From Bog-473 sp963783965 (GTDB lineage: Bacteria; Actinomycetota; Acidimicrobiia; Acidimicrobiales; RAAP-2), in assembly GCA_963783965.1 (NCBI GenBank), contig CAWAPQ010000005.1, positions 124,001 through 188,000 on the forward strand: DNA of 64,000 nucleotides. Reading direction: 5' to 3'. Made by a program: the position numbers and the translations under genes. The notes below the pieces were generated by a model. It saw only the letters and a list, made by a program, of their open reading frames with translations, was not told the DNA's origin and did no database searches. This document shows, in pieces, positions 40,487 through 48,668 of the stretch. How positions within the stretch are numbered: the stretch's first letter is position 1; every line of letters starts with the position of its first letter.

Positions 40487-41074
40487 GTGGCCGGCGCCGC
40501 TGCCGTCCTGCGCGCTCGCATCGCGACGGCCCTGGCGGCGGCACGGAAGCCGGTCCTGGTTGCGCTCGACGGGCGCTCGGGCGCGGGGAAGTCCACCCTG
40601 GCGCAGCAGGTAGGTGCGGAGGTCGCCGCCCTGGTCATCGACGGCGATGACTTCTACTGCGGCGGCGTGGATGGCTTCTGGGATGCGCGCGGCGCGGCGG
40701 AGAAGGTCGACCTGGTGATCGACTGGAGGCGCCAGCGCGCGCTGCTCCTGCAGCTGGCCCCCGGCGAGGCGGCGGCCTGGCGCCCGTACGACTGGGACGC
40801 CGACGACGGCCGGCTCGGCCCCGCGATCACCGCGGGGCCTGCAGAAGTGGTCATTCTCGACGGCGCCTACAGCGCCCGCCCTCAGTTGGCAGACCTCCTG
40901 GACCTACGGGTGCTCCTCGACGTCCCGCCCCGGACGCGACGGGAGCGCCTCCTGCGGCGCGAGGGGGAGCGGTACCGGGAGGAGTGGGAGGCCCGGTGGG
41001 CGGAGGCGGAAGATCTCTCCTTCGAGGAGCTGATGCCGCCGGAGGCCTTCGACCTCGTCCTCGACGGGAGCTGA
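40487..41074 (+). CDS. P-loop nucleoside/uridine-kinase-like protein
   Basis: A 195-residue P-loop NTPase. The Walker A motif is ALDGRSGAGKSTLAQQ, followed by a DGDDFY segment as in uridine kinase-like phosphotransferases. VVILDGAYSARP is the Walker B-like strand, and a basic lid follows (TRRERLLRREGERYREEW). It fits small (uridine) kinase-like proteins of actinobacteria, whose substrate is unknown. The GTG start lies 4 bp after ccdA, so they are cotranscribed. Confidence 0.8.
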   Translation: MAGAAAVLRARIATALAAARKPVLVALDGRSGAGKSTLAQQVGAEVAALVIDGDDFYCGGVDGFWDARGAAEKVDLVIDWRRQRALLLQLAPGEAAAWRPYDWDADDGRLGPAITAGPAEVVILDGAYSARPQLADLLDLRVLLDVPPRTRRERLLRREGERYREEWEARWAEAEDLSFEELMPPEAFDLVLDGS

Positions 41075-41078
41075 CGGT

Positions 41079-41939
41079 TCAGACCCGTTCTGCGAGCACG
41101 TCGGCGAAGGTCCGGGCGAAGGTGTGCGCATCACCGGGCCAGCGCGCCGAGACATAGGAGCCGTCGCGTACGACCCAGGCCGGCCGCGGGTCGTCCAACG
41201 TGTCGCGGGCGCGCCCGCTCGTCTTGCGCCGCCAGTCCGGCGAGCCCTTCGCCACGTCGGCGAAGTCGGAGGGATCGGCCAAGGACCTGGTGACCTCCTG
41301 CTGCACCGACATGAAGCCCCAGCGCTGTCCCGGCTCCTCGACGTAGGTCCGGTAGTACGTGGAGTCCCAGAAGCGCGTGTAGCGGGCGATGCCCCAGGCC
41401 TTGCGCTCCAGTTCCCAGGTGAGCGCGGTGGTCCGCCGGCCGTGCAGCACCGAGCGGCCGGAGACGGGATCAACGGCGCGCGCCGCCACCAGTACGCCGT
41501 GGCAGATGGCGCCGACCGGTTTGTCGGCGCGGAAGGCGTCGATGGCCATCTGCTGCACTTCGGGGCTCTCCAGATACGGGCGCATCCCGCGGGCGCGGTG
41601 CCCGCCGGGCAGCACGAGCGCGTCGTAGTCGCTGCGCCGGGCCGCTCCCCAGTGCAACGGGGCACCGAAAGCCTCATCGTGCGCCAACGCGGCGTAGGCG
41701 CGCCGAGCGTCGGCGTTGGCGCGCAGGGCGTGGCCGACGACGGTGACCCGTCGCAACCCGGGGATGGCGCCCCACGGGTCGAGACCCTGGCCGGTGACCA
41801 TGAGGTCGTCGGCCTGCCCCGGCTGACCCGACGGCGTGGCGAACACGACCCGGTGGCCCCGGGCGGTGAGCACCTGCCAGCTGACTGCCACCTCCGTCGG
41901 GTCGAAATCAGTGGCGGGCAACGGCATGAGAACGGTCAC
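41079..41939 (-). CDS. DJ-1/PfpI family type 1 glutamine amidotransferase-like protein
   Basis: About 286 residues. MPLPATDFDPTEVAVSWQVL and GHRVVFATPSGQPGQ are typical of the PfpI/DJ-1 subfamily, and the nucleophile elbow AICHGVLVAAR carries the Cys. YDALVLPGGHRARGMRPYL precedes it. Members act as chaperones, glyoxalases or unknown hydrolases. The C-terminal 100 residues are an extension common to a larger actinobacterial subgroup. The GTG at 41939 is used; a GTG at 41942 is next to it. The very long minus-strand frame upstream of this start is not coding. Confidence 0.85.
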   Translation of the reverse strand: MTVLMPLPATDFDPTEVAVSWQVLTARGHRVVFATPSGQPGQADDLMVTGQGLDPWGAIPGLRRVTVVGHALRANADARRAYAALAHDEAFGAPLHWGAARRSDYDALVLPGGHRARGMRPYLESPEVQQMAIDAFRADKPVGAICHGVLVAARAVDPVSGRSVLHGRRTTALTWELERKAWGIARYTRFWDSTYYRTYVEEPGQRWGFMSVQQEVTRSLADPSDFADVAKGSPDWRRKTSGRARDTLDDPRPAWVVRDGSYVSARWPGDAHTFARTFADVLAERV

Positions 41940-42004
41940 CACGGCGGCAGAGAGACTACCGAGGGCCCCTCTGCGGACGGCGGGCACGGCTGACCCGATG
42001 GGGT

Positions 42005-42010
42005 TAGCGT
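42005..42010 (+). promoter_or_regulatory. Candidate leaderless -10 (TAGCGT)
   Basis: TAGCGT is followed by exactly 7 nt and the ATG at 42018, the same hexamer and spacing as at gmd. Confidence 0.5.
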
Positions 42011-42017
42011 CGATCGC

Positions 42018-42521
42018 ATGACCCAGACCGAGCCCGCCCCCGATCCCATCTTTTCGCCCGAGGACGGGCTGGAGGAGTTGTGGGCCAAGGCGTACCAGGG
42101 CGAGATTCTCGGTGAGCTCTTGTTCGGGGGGATCGCCGACCAACTCGAGGACCCCGATCAGGCCGCCGCCATGCGGACGCTGGCCACCCTTGAGCAGCGG
42201 ACCAAGGAGGCGGTGGCGCCGGCACTGGAGCGGGCCGGCATCTCGACCGATGCCGATCCCGAGACAGAGGCCCTCGCCGCGGCGTTGTTGCCCGGCGCGC
42301 TGGCGCTGTCCTGGGGCGAGCTGATGGCCACCGTCGGGCCCATCACGGCGCAGTACATCCCGCTCTACCGGCGGATCGGGGAGTTGAGCCCGGCCGAACG
42401 GGAGACGGCCGGCCTCCTGGTGGCGCACGAGGAGGCCCTCCGGGACTTCTCCCGCGCCGAAATCGCCGGTGATCGCGCCCATTCGCTCGAGCCGATCTTG
42501 GCGCTGGCCCACATGCGCTGA
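42018..42521 (+). CDS. Hypothetical helical protein
   Basis: A 167-residue, largely helical acidic protein without membrane segment or cysteine. It opens with DGLEELWAKAYQGEILGELL and includes MRTLATLEQRTKEAVAP and LVAHEEALRDFSRAEIAG. The spacing of Glu and His residues recalls ferritin-like four-helix proteins (E..E..H), but this is only suggestive and I do not recognise the family. It is expressed from a probable leaderless promoter and lies 174 bp before the ccm operon. Confidence 0.6.
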   Translation: MTQTEPAPDPIFSPEDGLEELWAKAYQGEILGELLFGGIADQLEDPDQAAAMRTLATLEQRTKEAVAPALERAGISTDADPETEALAAALLPGALALSWGELMATVGPITAQYIPLYRRIGELSPAERETAGLLVAHEEALRDFSRAEIAGDRAHSLEPILALAHMR

Positions 42522-42695
42522 GGTGCTCCCGGCAGGCCTCATCCGGGATCGGTGGGGCCGATCGGGCTGAAGCCCAGCTGAGCAGGCCGTTCGCTCCCGG
42601 CCGCGGGCAGGCGTGGCGGCGGTGGCCCGGATCGGCGGCCTGACCCCCCGCTTGGAACCCTGACACCCACCCCCCCTACCATGGTGGGGAAGGCC

Positions 42696-43427
42696 ATGGC
42701 CCCTGTCGTCCACTTTCGTGCCGCGGTCGCACTCGCCGGCCGCTTCCCAGCCCTTGCCGGGGTCGATCTGTCTCTCGACCAGGGTGAGGTGGTTGTCGTC
42801 GTCGGCGCCAACGGAGCCGGCAAGACCAGTCTTCTGCGGTCCTGCGCCGGGTTGTTGCCGGTGACCTCGGGTGCGGCCACCGTGCTCGGCGTCGACCTGA
42901 CCACGGACCACACCTCGGTGCGGCGCTACGTCGGTCTTTTGGGCCATGCCGCCCCGCTCTACGACGAGCTCAGCGCGGCGGAGAACGTCCAGTTCGCCGT
43001 GCGGGCCCTCGGCCTGCCCGTGGCGCGCGCCGACGAGGCACTCGAGCGCCTGGGTCTGACCGGCCGTCTGCGCACGACGGCGGCGGGGCGATTGTCGGCC
43101 GGCCAGCGTCGCCGTGTCGCGCTGGCGGCACTCCTGGCGCGCCGCCCCGCGCTCTGGCTGTTGGACGAGCCGCACGCCGGCCTCGATGCCCCCACCCGCG
43201 CGCTCCTCGGGCAGCTGATCGGCGACGCGGTGGTCGACGGGGCGACCGTGCTCCTGTCGTCCCATGAACCGGATCTCTCCGTCCCGCTGGCCGATCGGGT
43301 CGTGTCCATGGGGGGCGGACGCGTCACGGGCGAGGAGCCCGGCGGTCGCCGGGTCACCCTGACCGCGGTGCCCGCCGCGGCACCGGATGCGTCCGCAGGC
43401 GCCACGGAGGCCATCCATGTGGCATGA
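42696..43427 (+). CDS. ccmA: Heme exporter ATP-binding protein CcmA
   Basis: About 243 residues of an ABC ATPase. Walker A is VVGANGAGKTSLLRSCAG, the signature is RLSAGQRRRVALA, Walker B is ALWLLDEPHAGLD, and the H-loop is LLSSHE. Together with CcmB and CcmC it forms the complex that releases holo-CcmE in System I cytochrome c maturation. The ATG at 42696 has GGGGA upstream; an ATG at 42681 has no site. A TACCAT (42677) may be its -10. The stop overlaps ccmB by 11 bp. It is the first gene of the ccm operon. Confidence 0.93.
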   Translation: MAPVVHFRAAVALAGRFPALAGVDLSLDQGEVVVVVGANGAGKTSLLRSCAGLLPVTSGAATVLGVDLTTDHTSVRRYVGLLGHAAPLYDELSAAENVQFAVRALGLPVARADEALERLGLTGRLRTTAAGRLSAGQRRRVALAALLARRPALWLLDEPHAGLDAPTRALLGQLIGDAVVDGATVLLSSHEPDLSVPLADRVVSMGGGRVTGEEPGGRRVTLTAVPAAAPDASAGATEAIHVA

Positions 43428-44085
43428 CGCCGTGCTGGTGGCGGGCAAGGACCTCCGCATTGAGGCGCGCGCCCGCGTTGCCCTGTGGCAGGTCGTCCCC
43501 TTCGCCGTGCTCGTCCTCGTCCTGTTGGCGTTCGCCATCGGCCCGGACCAGTCGTCGCTGCGCCGTGCCGCGCCGGGCATCTTCTGGGTCGCCCTCCTGT
43601 TCTCGACGGTGCTGGCCATTCAGCGCAGCGTGGCCGTCGAGTCGGGCGAGGGCACCCGTGACGGCCTGCGGCTCTCGGGCATCGACCCGGCGGGGATCTT
43701 CCTGGGCAAGGCGGCCGCCGTGGGGCTGCAATTGCTCGTGTTGCAGGTCGTCCTGTGGGCCGGCATCACCTTCCTGTTCGACGTTCGGGTCCACGTCGTC
43801 TGGCTCGCGGTGACGGCCAGCCTGCTCGCCACCGTCGGCTTGGCGTGCGCCGGGGTGCTCTACGGGGCGTTGTCGGCGGGGCTGCGGGTGCGCGACACCC
43901 TGTTGCCGCTGCTCGTGCTGCCCGTCCTGGCCCCGGTCCTCCTGGCAGGCTCCAAGGCGTGGGCAGCCGCGCTCGACGGCAACGCCGCGTCGGGCACCCA
44001 GTGGCTCAAGATCCTCGTGCCCTTCGCCGTGATCTACCTCGTGGTGGGCCTCGTTCTGTACGGGCCGCTCCAGGAGACGTCGTGA
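43417..44085 (+). CDS. ccmB: Heme exporter membrane subunit CcmB
   Basis: A 222-residue protein with six membrane helices, rich in Leu/Val. It is the CcmA partner of the ABC complex. PGIFWVALLFSTVLAIQRS and GLRLSGIDPAGIFLGK are typical CcmB segments. The ATG at 43417 has ACGGAGG about 6 nt upstream and lies inside the end of ccmA. The stop overlaps the ccmC GTG by 4 bp. Confidence 0.92.
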   Translation: MWHDAVLVAGKDLRIEARARVALWQVVPFAVLVLVLLAFAIGPDQSSLRRAAPGIFWVALLFSTVLAIQRSVAVESGEGTRDGLRLSGIDPAGIFLGKAAAVGLQLLVLQVVLWAGITFLFDVRVHVVWLAVTASLLATVGLACAGVLYGALSAGLRVRDTLLPLLVLPVLAPVLLAGSKAWAAALDGNAASGTQWLKILVPFAVIYLVVGLVLYGPLQETS

Positions 44086-44876
44086 CGGTGACGATGGTGT
44101 CGCGCCGGCCGCGCTGGCTCACCGTCGTCGGGGTGCTCGGCGTCGTCGCCATGGGCTTCACGGTGTGGCTCGGTCTCTGGGTGACGCCGCCGGACCGGTT
44201 CCAGGGGAACCTGGCCCGGCTGCTCTACATCCACCCCGCCATCGCCACGGTGGCGCTGTACTGGGTCGGCCTGGTGGCCGCCGGTGGAAGCCTGTTGTAC
44301 CTGTGGCCCCGCACGCGCTCGTTCTTCTGGGACCGCCTCGCCGCGGCGTCGGTCGAAGTGGGGGCGGTGTTCGCCGCCCTGACGCTCGTGACCGGGTCCC
44401 TGTGGGGCCGCCCGGTCTGGGGCGTGTGGTGGACCTGGGATGCCCGCTTGACCTCCACCGCGCTGCTGTTGCTGCTCGAAATCGGCTACCTGGCGCTCCG
44501 CCGCGTGCCGGCCGAGCCGGCGATCCGCGCCCGGCGCTGTGCGGTGGCCGCGCTGCTCATCGCCATCGACATCCCGATCGTGCACTTCTCGGTCGACTGG
44601 TGGAACACGCTGCACCAGGGCGGCACCTTCATCGATCCCGGTTTCCAAATCCACGCGTCGCCGTCCATGTCGTGGACGTTCCTGCTCGGTTTCATCGCGT
44701 TCTCCCTCGTCTTCGTCTGGCTCCTCGGCGTGCGCTACCAGGTGGAGGTGCTGCAGGACGCGGTCGGTGACCAGGAGCTGGAGGTCTCGCTGAGCGAGCG
44801 CTGGAGTGAGGACACCGAGCTCGTCGGTGCGGGCACGGCCACGCCTGCGCCCAACCCGGGCGGGGGCGCACCGTGA
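44082..44876 (+). CDS. ccmC: Heme-handling protein CcmC
   Basis: A 264-residue integral membrane protein with six helices. It carries the tryptophan-rich heme motif WGVWWTWDARLTS (WWD domain) and two flanking conserved His (LLYIHPAIATVAL and VHFSVDWWNTLHQG). CcmC attaches heme to CcmE. The GTG at 44082 overlaps the ccmB stop. The C-terminal 35 residues are a soluble tail. The stop overlaps the small ccmD-like gene by 4 bp. Confidence 0.93.
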   Translation: MTVTMVSRRPRWLTVVGVLGVVAMGFTVWLGLWVTPPDRFQGNLARLLYIHPAIATVALYWVGLVAAGGSLLYLWPRTRSFFWDRLAAASVEVGAVFAALTLVTGSLWGRPVWGVWWTWDARLTSTALLLLLEIGYLALRRVPAEPAIRARRCAVAALLIAIDIPIVHFSVDWWNTLHQGGTFIDPGFQIHASPSMSWTFLLGFIAFSLVFVWLLGVRYQVEVLQDAVGDQELEVSLSERWSEDTELVGAGTATPAPNPGGGAP

Positions 44877-45031
44877 GCTACGTCGACGCCGGGTACGCCA
44901 TTTCGCTGGGAGCCTTGTTCGTGTACGCCATCACCCTGGTCCTGCGTCGCCGGCGCTGGGAGCGGGCGCTGCGCATGTCCGAGCCGGTGGCCGAGTCCGA
45001 GGGCGCGCCGGCCCACGGCGAGCCGTCGTGA
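44873..45031 (+). CDS. ccmD: CcmD-like small membrane protein
   Basis: A 52-residue protein with one membrane helix (YAISLGALFVYAITLVL) followed by a basic stretch RRRRWERALR. Size, single helix, basic post-helix segment and position between ccmC and ccmE match CcmD, which stabilises the CcmABC complex and helps release holo-CcmE. Its GTG overlaps the ccmC stop and its stop overlaps the ccmE GTG, each by 4 bp. Confidence 0.8.
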   Translation: MSYVDAGYAISLGALFVYAITLVLRRRRWERALRMSEPVAESEGAPAHGEPS

Positions 45032-45546
45032 CCGGCACGACCACCGAGCCGCCCCCGCCGCCCAGCCCGTCGACGTCCGAGGTGCACCGGGGCCCGGCCG
45101 TGCCGTCGGCGCGGCGTCGCCGTCGGGTCAGCTGGCGGGTCCTGGCCGTGTTCGCGGTTCTCGCCGTGGCCCTCGTCTTCCTGCTCGTCGAGGGACTGGG
45201 CAGCTCGCTCGACTACTTCGACACGGTGAGCCAGGCCATGGCGCATCGGCAGACGCTGGGCACCCAGACGTTCCGGCTGGAGGGCACGGTCGTCCCCAAC
45301 ACCATTCACGCCACCGATGCCGGCTCGGACTTCTCCATCTGCCAGGGTGCTGACGTCGTGCACGTCGCCAACACCGGGAGCCCGCCGAGCCTGTTCAACG
45401 CCCGCGTTCCCGTGGTCGTGGTGGGTCACTTCACGTCGGAGACGTCAGACGACTTCGTCTCGAATTCCATTCTGATCAAGCACTCCAGCACCTACAGCGC
45501 GGAGTATCCCGGTCGGGTGAAGCCGCAGACCGGCCCGGCCTGCTGA
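45028..45546 (+). CDS. ccmE: Heme chaperone CcmE
   Basis: About 172 residues. A Pro-rich cytoplasmic N-terminus and one membrane helix (WRVLAVFAVLAVALVFLLVE) precede a periplasm-facing OB-fold domain. The heme-binding site is H152-x3-Y156 in LIKHSSTYSAEY, which matches the H-x-x-x-Y rule of CcmE. QTFRLEGTVVP and VVVVGHF are OB-fold strands. It receives heme from CcmC and hands it to CcmF. The stop overlaps ccmF by one base (TGATG). Confidence 0.92.
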   Translation: MTGTTTEPPPPPSPSTSEVHRGPAVPSARRRRRVSWRVLAVFAVLAVALVFLLVEGLGSSLDYFDTVSQAMAHRQTLGTQTFRLEGTVVPNTIHATDAGSDFSICQGADVVHVANTGSPPSLFNARVPVVVVGHFTSETSDDFVSNSILIKHSSTYSAEYPGRVKPQTGPAC

Positions 45547-47660
45547 TGCTCGACGCCAACCTGGGGACCATCGGCGTCTGGCTGGCCTTCCTGGCCTGTC
45601 TCGCCGGGATCGCAGTGAGCATCGTCGGGCTGGTCCCCCGCCGGCATCCCGCGGGCGAGGGGGCGCCCGTGCCCGCGGCGCGCTCCGGGGCCGATGCCCG
45701 GTTGCTGGCGCCGGTCGTGCTCATCGGCGCGCTCTTCGCCGTCGGCGCCATGGAGCACGCGCTCGTGACCCACGACTTCATGCTGGTCTTCGTGGCGCAG
45801 AACAACAGCACGGTCACCCCGCTGCTGTACTCCATCACCGGAATGTGGTCCGCGCTCGCCGGATCGATCCTGTTGTGGGGCCTGATCCTCGCCGTCGTGT
45901 CGACCATTTTCGTGTGGCGCTACCGCGCCCAGGCCGGCGATTCGGTGATCCGCTTTGCCACGCTCGTCCTCTACATCGTCTCGGCCTTCTTCTTCGGTCT
46001 CATGATCGGTCCGGCCAACCCCTTCGTGACCGCGCCGGGGGCGACGCAGGGGCTCGGTCCGAACTCGCTGCTGCAGGACAACCCGTTGGTGGCCATCCAT
46101 CCACCGCTCCTCTACGTCGGCTTCGTCGTGTTCACCGTGCCCTTCGCCTTCGCCATCGGCATGCTGGCCACGGGACGGGTGGGGGACCGCTGGCAGATCG
46201 AGTGCCGCCGCTGGACCCTGGTGGCGTTCACCTTCCTGTCCGTTGGGATCGTGCTCGGTGCCTGGTGGTCGTATCAGGTCCTCGGGTGGGGCGGCTTCTG
46301 GGGTTGGGATCCGGTCGAGAACGCGGCGCTCCTGCCCTGGCTCTGCGGGACGGCGTACCTCCACTCGACGCTCGTCCAGGAACGGCGCGGCCTCATGCGG
46401 GTGTGGAACCTCTCCCTGTCGATCGCCACGTTTGCCCTGACCATCCTCGGCACCTTCTTGACGCGGTCAGGCGTCATCACGTCGGTCCACGCCTTCTCGG
46501 AGTCGTCTCTCGGGCCGTTGCTCATCGGGTTCTTCTTCGCGGTGGTCATCGTCGGGTTCGGGCTGATCGCCTGGCGCGGTGACCGTCTGCGCTCCCCGGG
46601 TGGCATCGACGCGCCACTCGGGCGTGAGGGGGCCTTCCTCCTCAACAACGTTCTGTTCGTCGGCTTCGCCTTCGTGGTGCTCCTCGGTACCCTCTACCCG
46701 CTCCTCTACGAGGCGGCGACCCAACAGCAGGTCACCGTGGGCGCGCCCTTCTTCAACACCGTGGCCATCCCGGTCGGCCTGACCCTGCTCTTCCTCATGG
46801 CCGTGGCGCCGGTGCTCAGTTGGCGCAAAATCAACGGGACCGCGCTGTGGCAGCGTCTGGCCATCCCGGTCTGGGTCGGCGTGGGCACCGTGGTCCTCTG
46901 CGTCGCATTCGGCCTGCGGGGCGTGGCGACGCTGATCGGGTTCGGCCTCGGTGCCATGGCCGCGGCGACGGCCGCCCGCGCCCTCGTCCTCTCGGTCCGG
47001 GCGGCGCACACCCGCCACGTCGGCTGGTGGCGCGGGCTGGTGGGCCGGGCCAACGGCGGCATGATCGTGCACCTCGGCGTCGTCGTCCTGGCGGTCGGGG
47101 TCATTGCGGCCACGTCCTATCGGCACCAGGCCGAGCTGCCCATGCACAAGGGCTCGGTGGTCACCTACGACGGTCACCGCTTCGAGTTCGAGGGCCTGCG
47201 CACCGTGACCTCTCCCTCGCGTACCTCGCAGGAAGCCGTCGTCAAGGTGGACGGCGGCGTGTTCACCCCGGCCACGACGAGTTTCGGCAGCGCGCTGTCG
47301 GTGGTGGGGACGCCGGCCATCGACTCGGGACTCTTCGACGACGTCTACCTCACGTTCGACGCCGTGGGCGGGCTGGGCGCTGCCTCGGGGAACCAGGCCA
47401 TCAACAACCTGCCCAAGGGGTCCGTGGCCATCGGCGTGGTGATCGAGCCGCTGGTGGCCTGGCTGTGGGCCGGTGGCCTGCTCATCGGTGTCGGAGGGCT
47501 GTTCGCCCTGATACCGGGGTCACGGCGCCGGTCGACAGATCCCGTCTCCGCCTCCTCCGATCTGGTCACTGGCGCGACGCCGGAGATCCCTCGGGCGCGT
47601 GACACGGCACCCGAGCCGGTCGGCGCACTCGTGGCGCGGGGCGTCACGGGCACGCCATGA
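45546..47660 (+). CDS. ccmF: Cytochrome c heme lyase subunit CcmF
   Basis: A 704-residue membrane protein with about 14-15 helices. The heme-handling WWD motif is WGGFWGWDPVENAALLPWL, preceded by LQDNPLVAIHPPLLYVGF (His). LGTFLTRSGVITSVHAF, also a signature, follows. A large extracytoplasmic domain lies near residues 520-620. CcmF ligates heme to CXXCH apocytochromes together with CcmH and CcmI. All junctions in this operon overlap; here ATGA with resA. Confidence 0.95.
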   Translation: MLDANLGTIGVWLAFLACLAGIAVSIVGLVPRRHPAGEGAPVPAARSGADARLLAPVVLIGALFAVGAMEHALVTHDFMLVFVAQNNSTVTPLLYSITGMWSALAGSILLWGLILAVVSTIFVWRYRAQAGDSVIRFATLVLYIVSAFFFGLMIGPANPFVTAPGATQGLGPNSLLQDNPLVAIHPPLLYVGFVVFTVPFAFAIGMLATGRVGDRWQIECRRWTLVAFTFLSVGIVLGAWWSYQVLGWGGFWGWDPVENAALLPWLCGTAYLHSTLVQERRGLMRVWNLSLSIATFALTILGTFLTRSGVITSVHAFSESSLGPLLIGFFFAVVIVGFGLIAWRGDRLRSPGGIDAPLGREGAFLLNNVLFVGFAFVVLLGTLYPLLYEAATQQQVTVGAPFFNTVAIPVGLTLLFLMAVAPVLSWRKINGTALWQRLAIPVWVGVGTVVLCVAFGLRGVATLIGFGLGAMAAATAARALVLSVRAAHTRHVGWWRGLVGRANGGMIVHLGVVVLAVGVIAATSYRHQAELPMHKGSVVTYDGHRFEFEGLRTVTSPSRTSQEAVVKVDGGVFTPATTSFGSALSVVGTPAIDSGLFDDVYLTFDAVGGLGAASGNQAINNLPKGSVAIGVVIEPLVAWLWAGGLLIGVGGLFALIPGSRRRSTDPVSASSDLVTGATPEIPRARDTAPEPVGALVARGVTGTP

Positions 47661-48226
47661 GCCGCCGCCGCCACGCCGCCCGCTGGGTGGCCGGCGCCGT
47701 GCTCCTCGTCCTGGTGGTGCTCGGCATCGTGCTGGCCACCCGGACCCCCCAGGAGGCCACCGCGGTGCAGAGCCCGTTGCTCGGCCGGCAGGCCCCGGCC
47801 TTCACCGGCCTCGACCTGACCACGGGAGCCCACGTCTCGCTGACTGCACTGAAGGGTCACTACGTCGTGGTCAACTTCTTCGCCAGCTGGTGCATCCCGT
47901 GTCAGGAGGAGGCGCCCGATCTCTCCCGCTTCCACTACGAGCAGACGCATGCGGCCGACGGCGCGGACATGGTCAGCGTGGTCTTCCACGACACGTCGTC
48001 CACGGCGCGCGGCTTCCTGCAGAAGTACGGCGACCTCTGGCCCGCCGTCGCCGACCCCGGAGGCGCCATCGCTGAGCGCTACGGGGTCACGGCACCCCCG
48101 ACGACCTTCGTCATCAACCCGGCCGGTCGCGTCAGCGCCGTCCTCGTGGGCCCGGCGACGCAGAAGAACCTCGACTCGTTCCTGAAGGCGGCCCGGGCGG
48201 ACCAGGCCGGCACTCCGGATGGCTGA
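47657..48226 (+). CDS. resA: Thiol-disulphide oxidoreductase ResA/CcmG
   Basis: A 189-residue protein with an N-terminal signal anchor (WVAGAVLLVLVVLGIVLA) and a thioredoxin domain. The active site is FFASWCIPCQEE (Cys79 and Cys82), and the cis-Pro motif is PPTTFVI. It keeps apocytochrome c cysteines reduced outside the cell, fed by CcdA. Position inside the ccm operon supports the CcmG/DsbE role. The stop overlaps ccmH by 8 bp. Confidence 0.92.
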   Translation: MSRRRHAARWVAGAVLLVLVVLGIVLATRTPQEATAVQSPLLGRQAPAFTGLDLTTGAHVSLTALKGHYVVVNFFASWCIPCQEEAPDLSRFHYEQTHAADGADMVSVVFHDTSSTARGFLQKYGDLWPAVADPGGAIAERYGVTAPPTTFVINPAGRVSAVLVGPATQKNLDSFLKAARADQAGTPDG

Positions 48227-48668
48227 GCGCTCAACCCGCGTGCCGCTCTGGGCCCGGGTGGCGCTCCCGGTGGTGGTGCTCGTCGTCGCGCTGGTGATCG
48301 GCAGCGGCGCGCTGGAATCCTCGCCGCCGACGGCGGGGCAGCGGGCGGCCGCGCTCGAAGCCGGCGTGCGCTGCCCGTCCTGCACGGACCTCTCGGTGGC
48401 CGAGTCGAACGCCACCACGGCCATCGCGGTGCGGCACCAGATCGAGAGCATGGTGGCGGCGGGAAGGTCCAATGCCGACATCGACCAGGCCCTCGTGTCC
48501 GAGTACGGCCAGACCATCCTGCTGGTCCCGCCCAATGCGGGGGGCGTCCCTCTCATCTGGATCATCCCCATCGTCCTCGGCGCCGGCGCATTGGTCGGTG
48601 TGGGGATCGTCTTCTGGCGACGGAGCCGGGACTTCGGAGCGTTGCAGCCCGAGGAGGCCGACGCGTGA
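48219..48668 (+). CDS. ccmH: Cytochrome c maturation protein CcmH (thioredoxin-like)
   Basis: A 149-residue protein with an N-terminal helix. The redox motif RCPSC (Cys52 and Cys55) sits in VRCPSCTDLSVAESNA, the family LRCxxCQ..S..SNA pattern, and a second membrane helix lies near the C-terminus. It binds and reduces apocytochrome cysteines for CcmF. The GTGA overlap leads into the ccmI-like gene. Confidence 0.92.
   Translation: MAERSTRVPLWARVALPVVVLVVALVIGSGALESSPPTAGQRAAALEAGVRCPSCTDLSVAESNATTAIAVRHQIESMVAAGRSNADIDQALVSEYGQTILLVPPNAGGVPLIWIIPIVLGAGALVGVGIVFWRRSRDFGALQPEEADA

Noticed and set aside
41079..43619. Very long minus-strand open frame (over 800 codons) covering the ccmA region
   Set aside because: Only the part from 41939 down encodes a recognisable protein (DJ-1/PfpI). 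The upstream part is the antisense of ccmA and the 42018 gene, with Arg/Gly-rich non-protein-like composition, an artefact of high GC.
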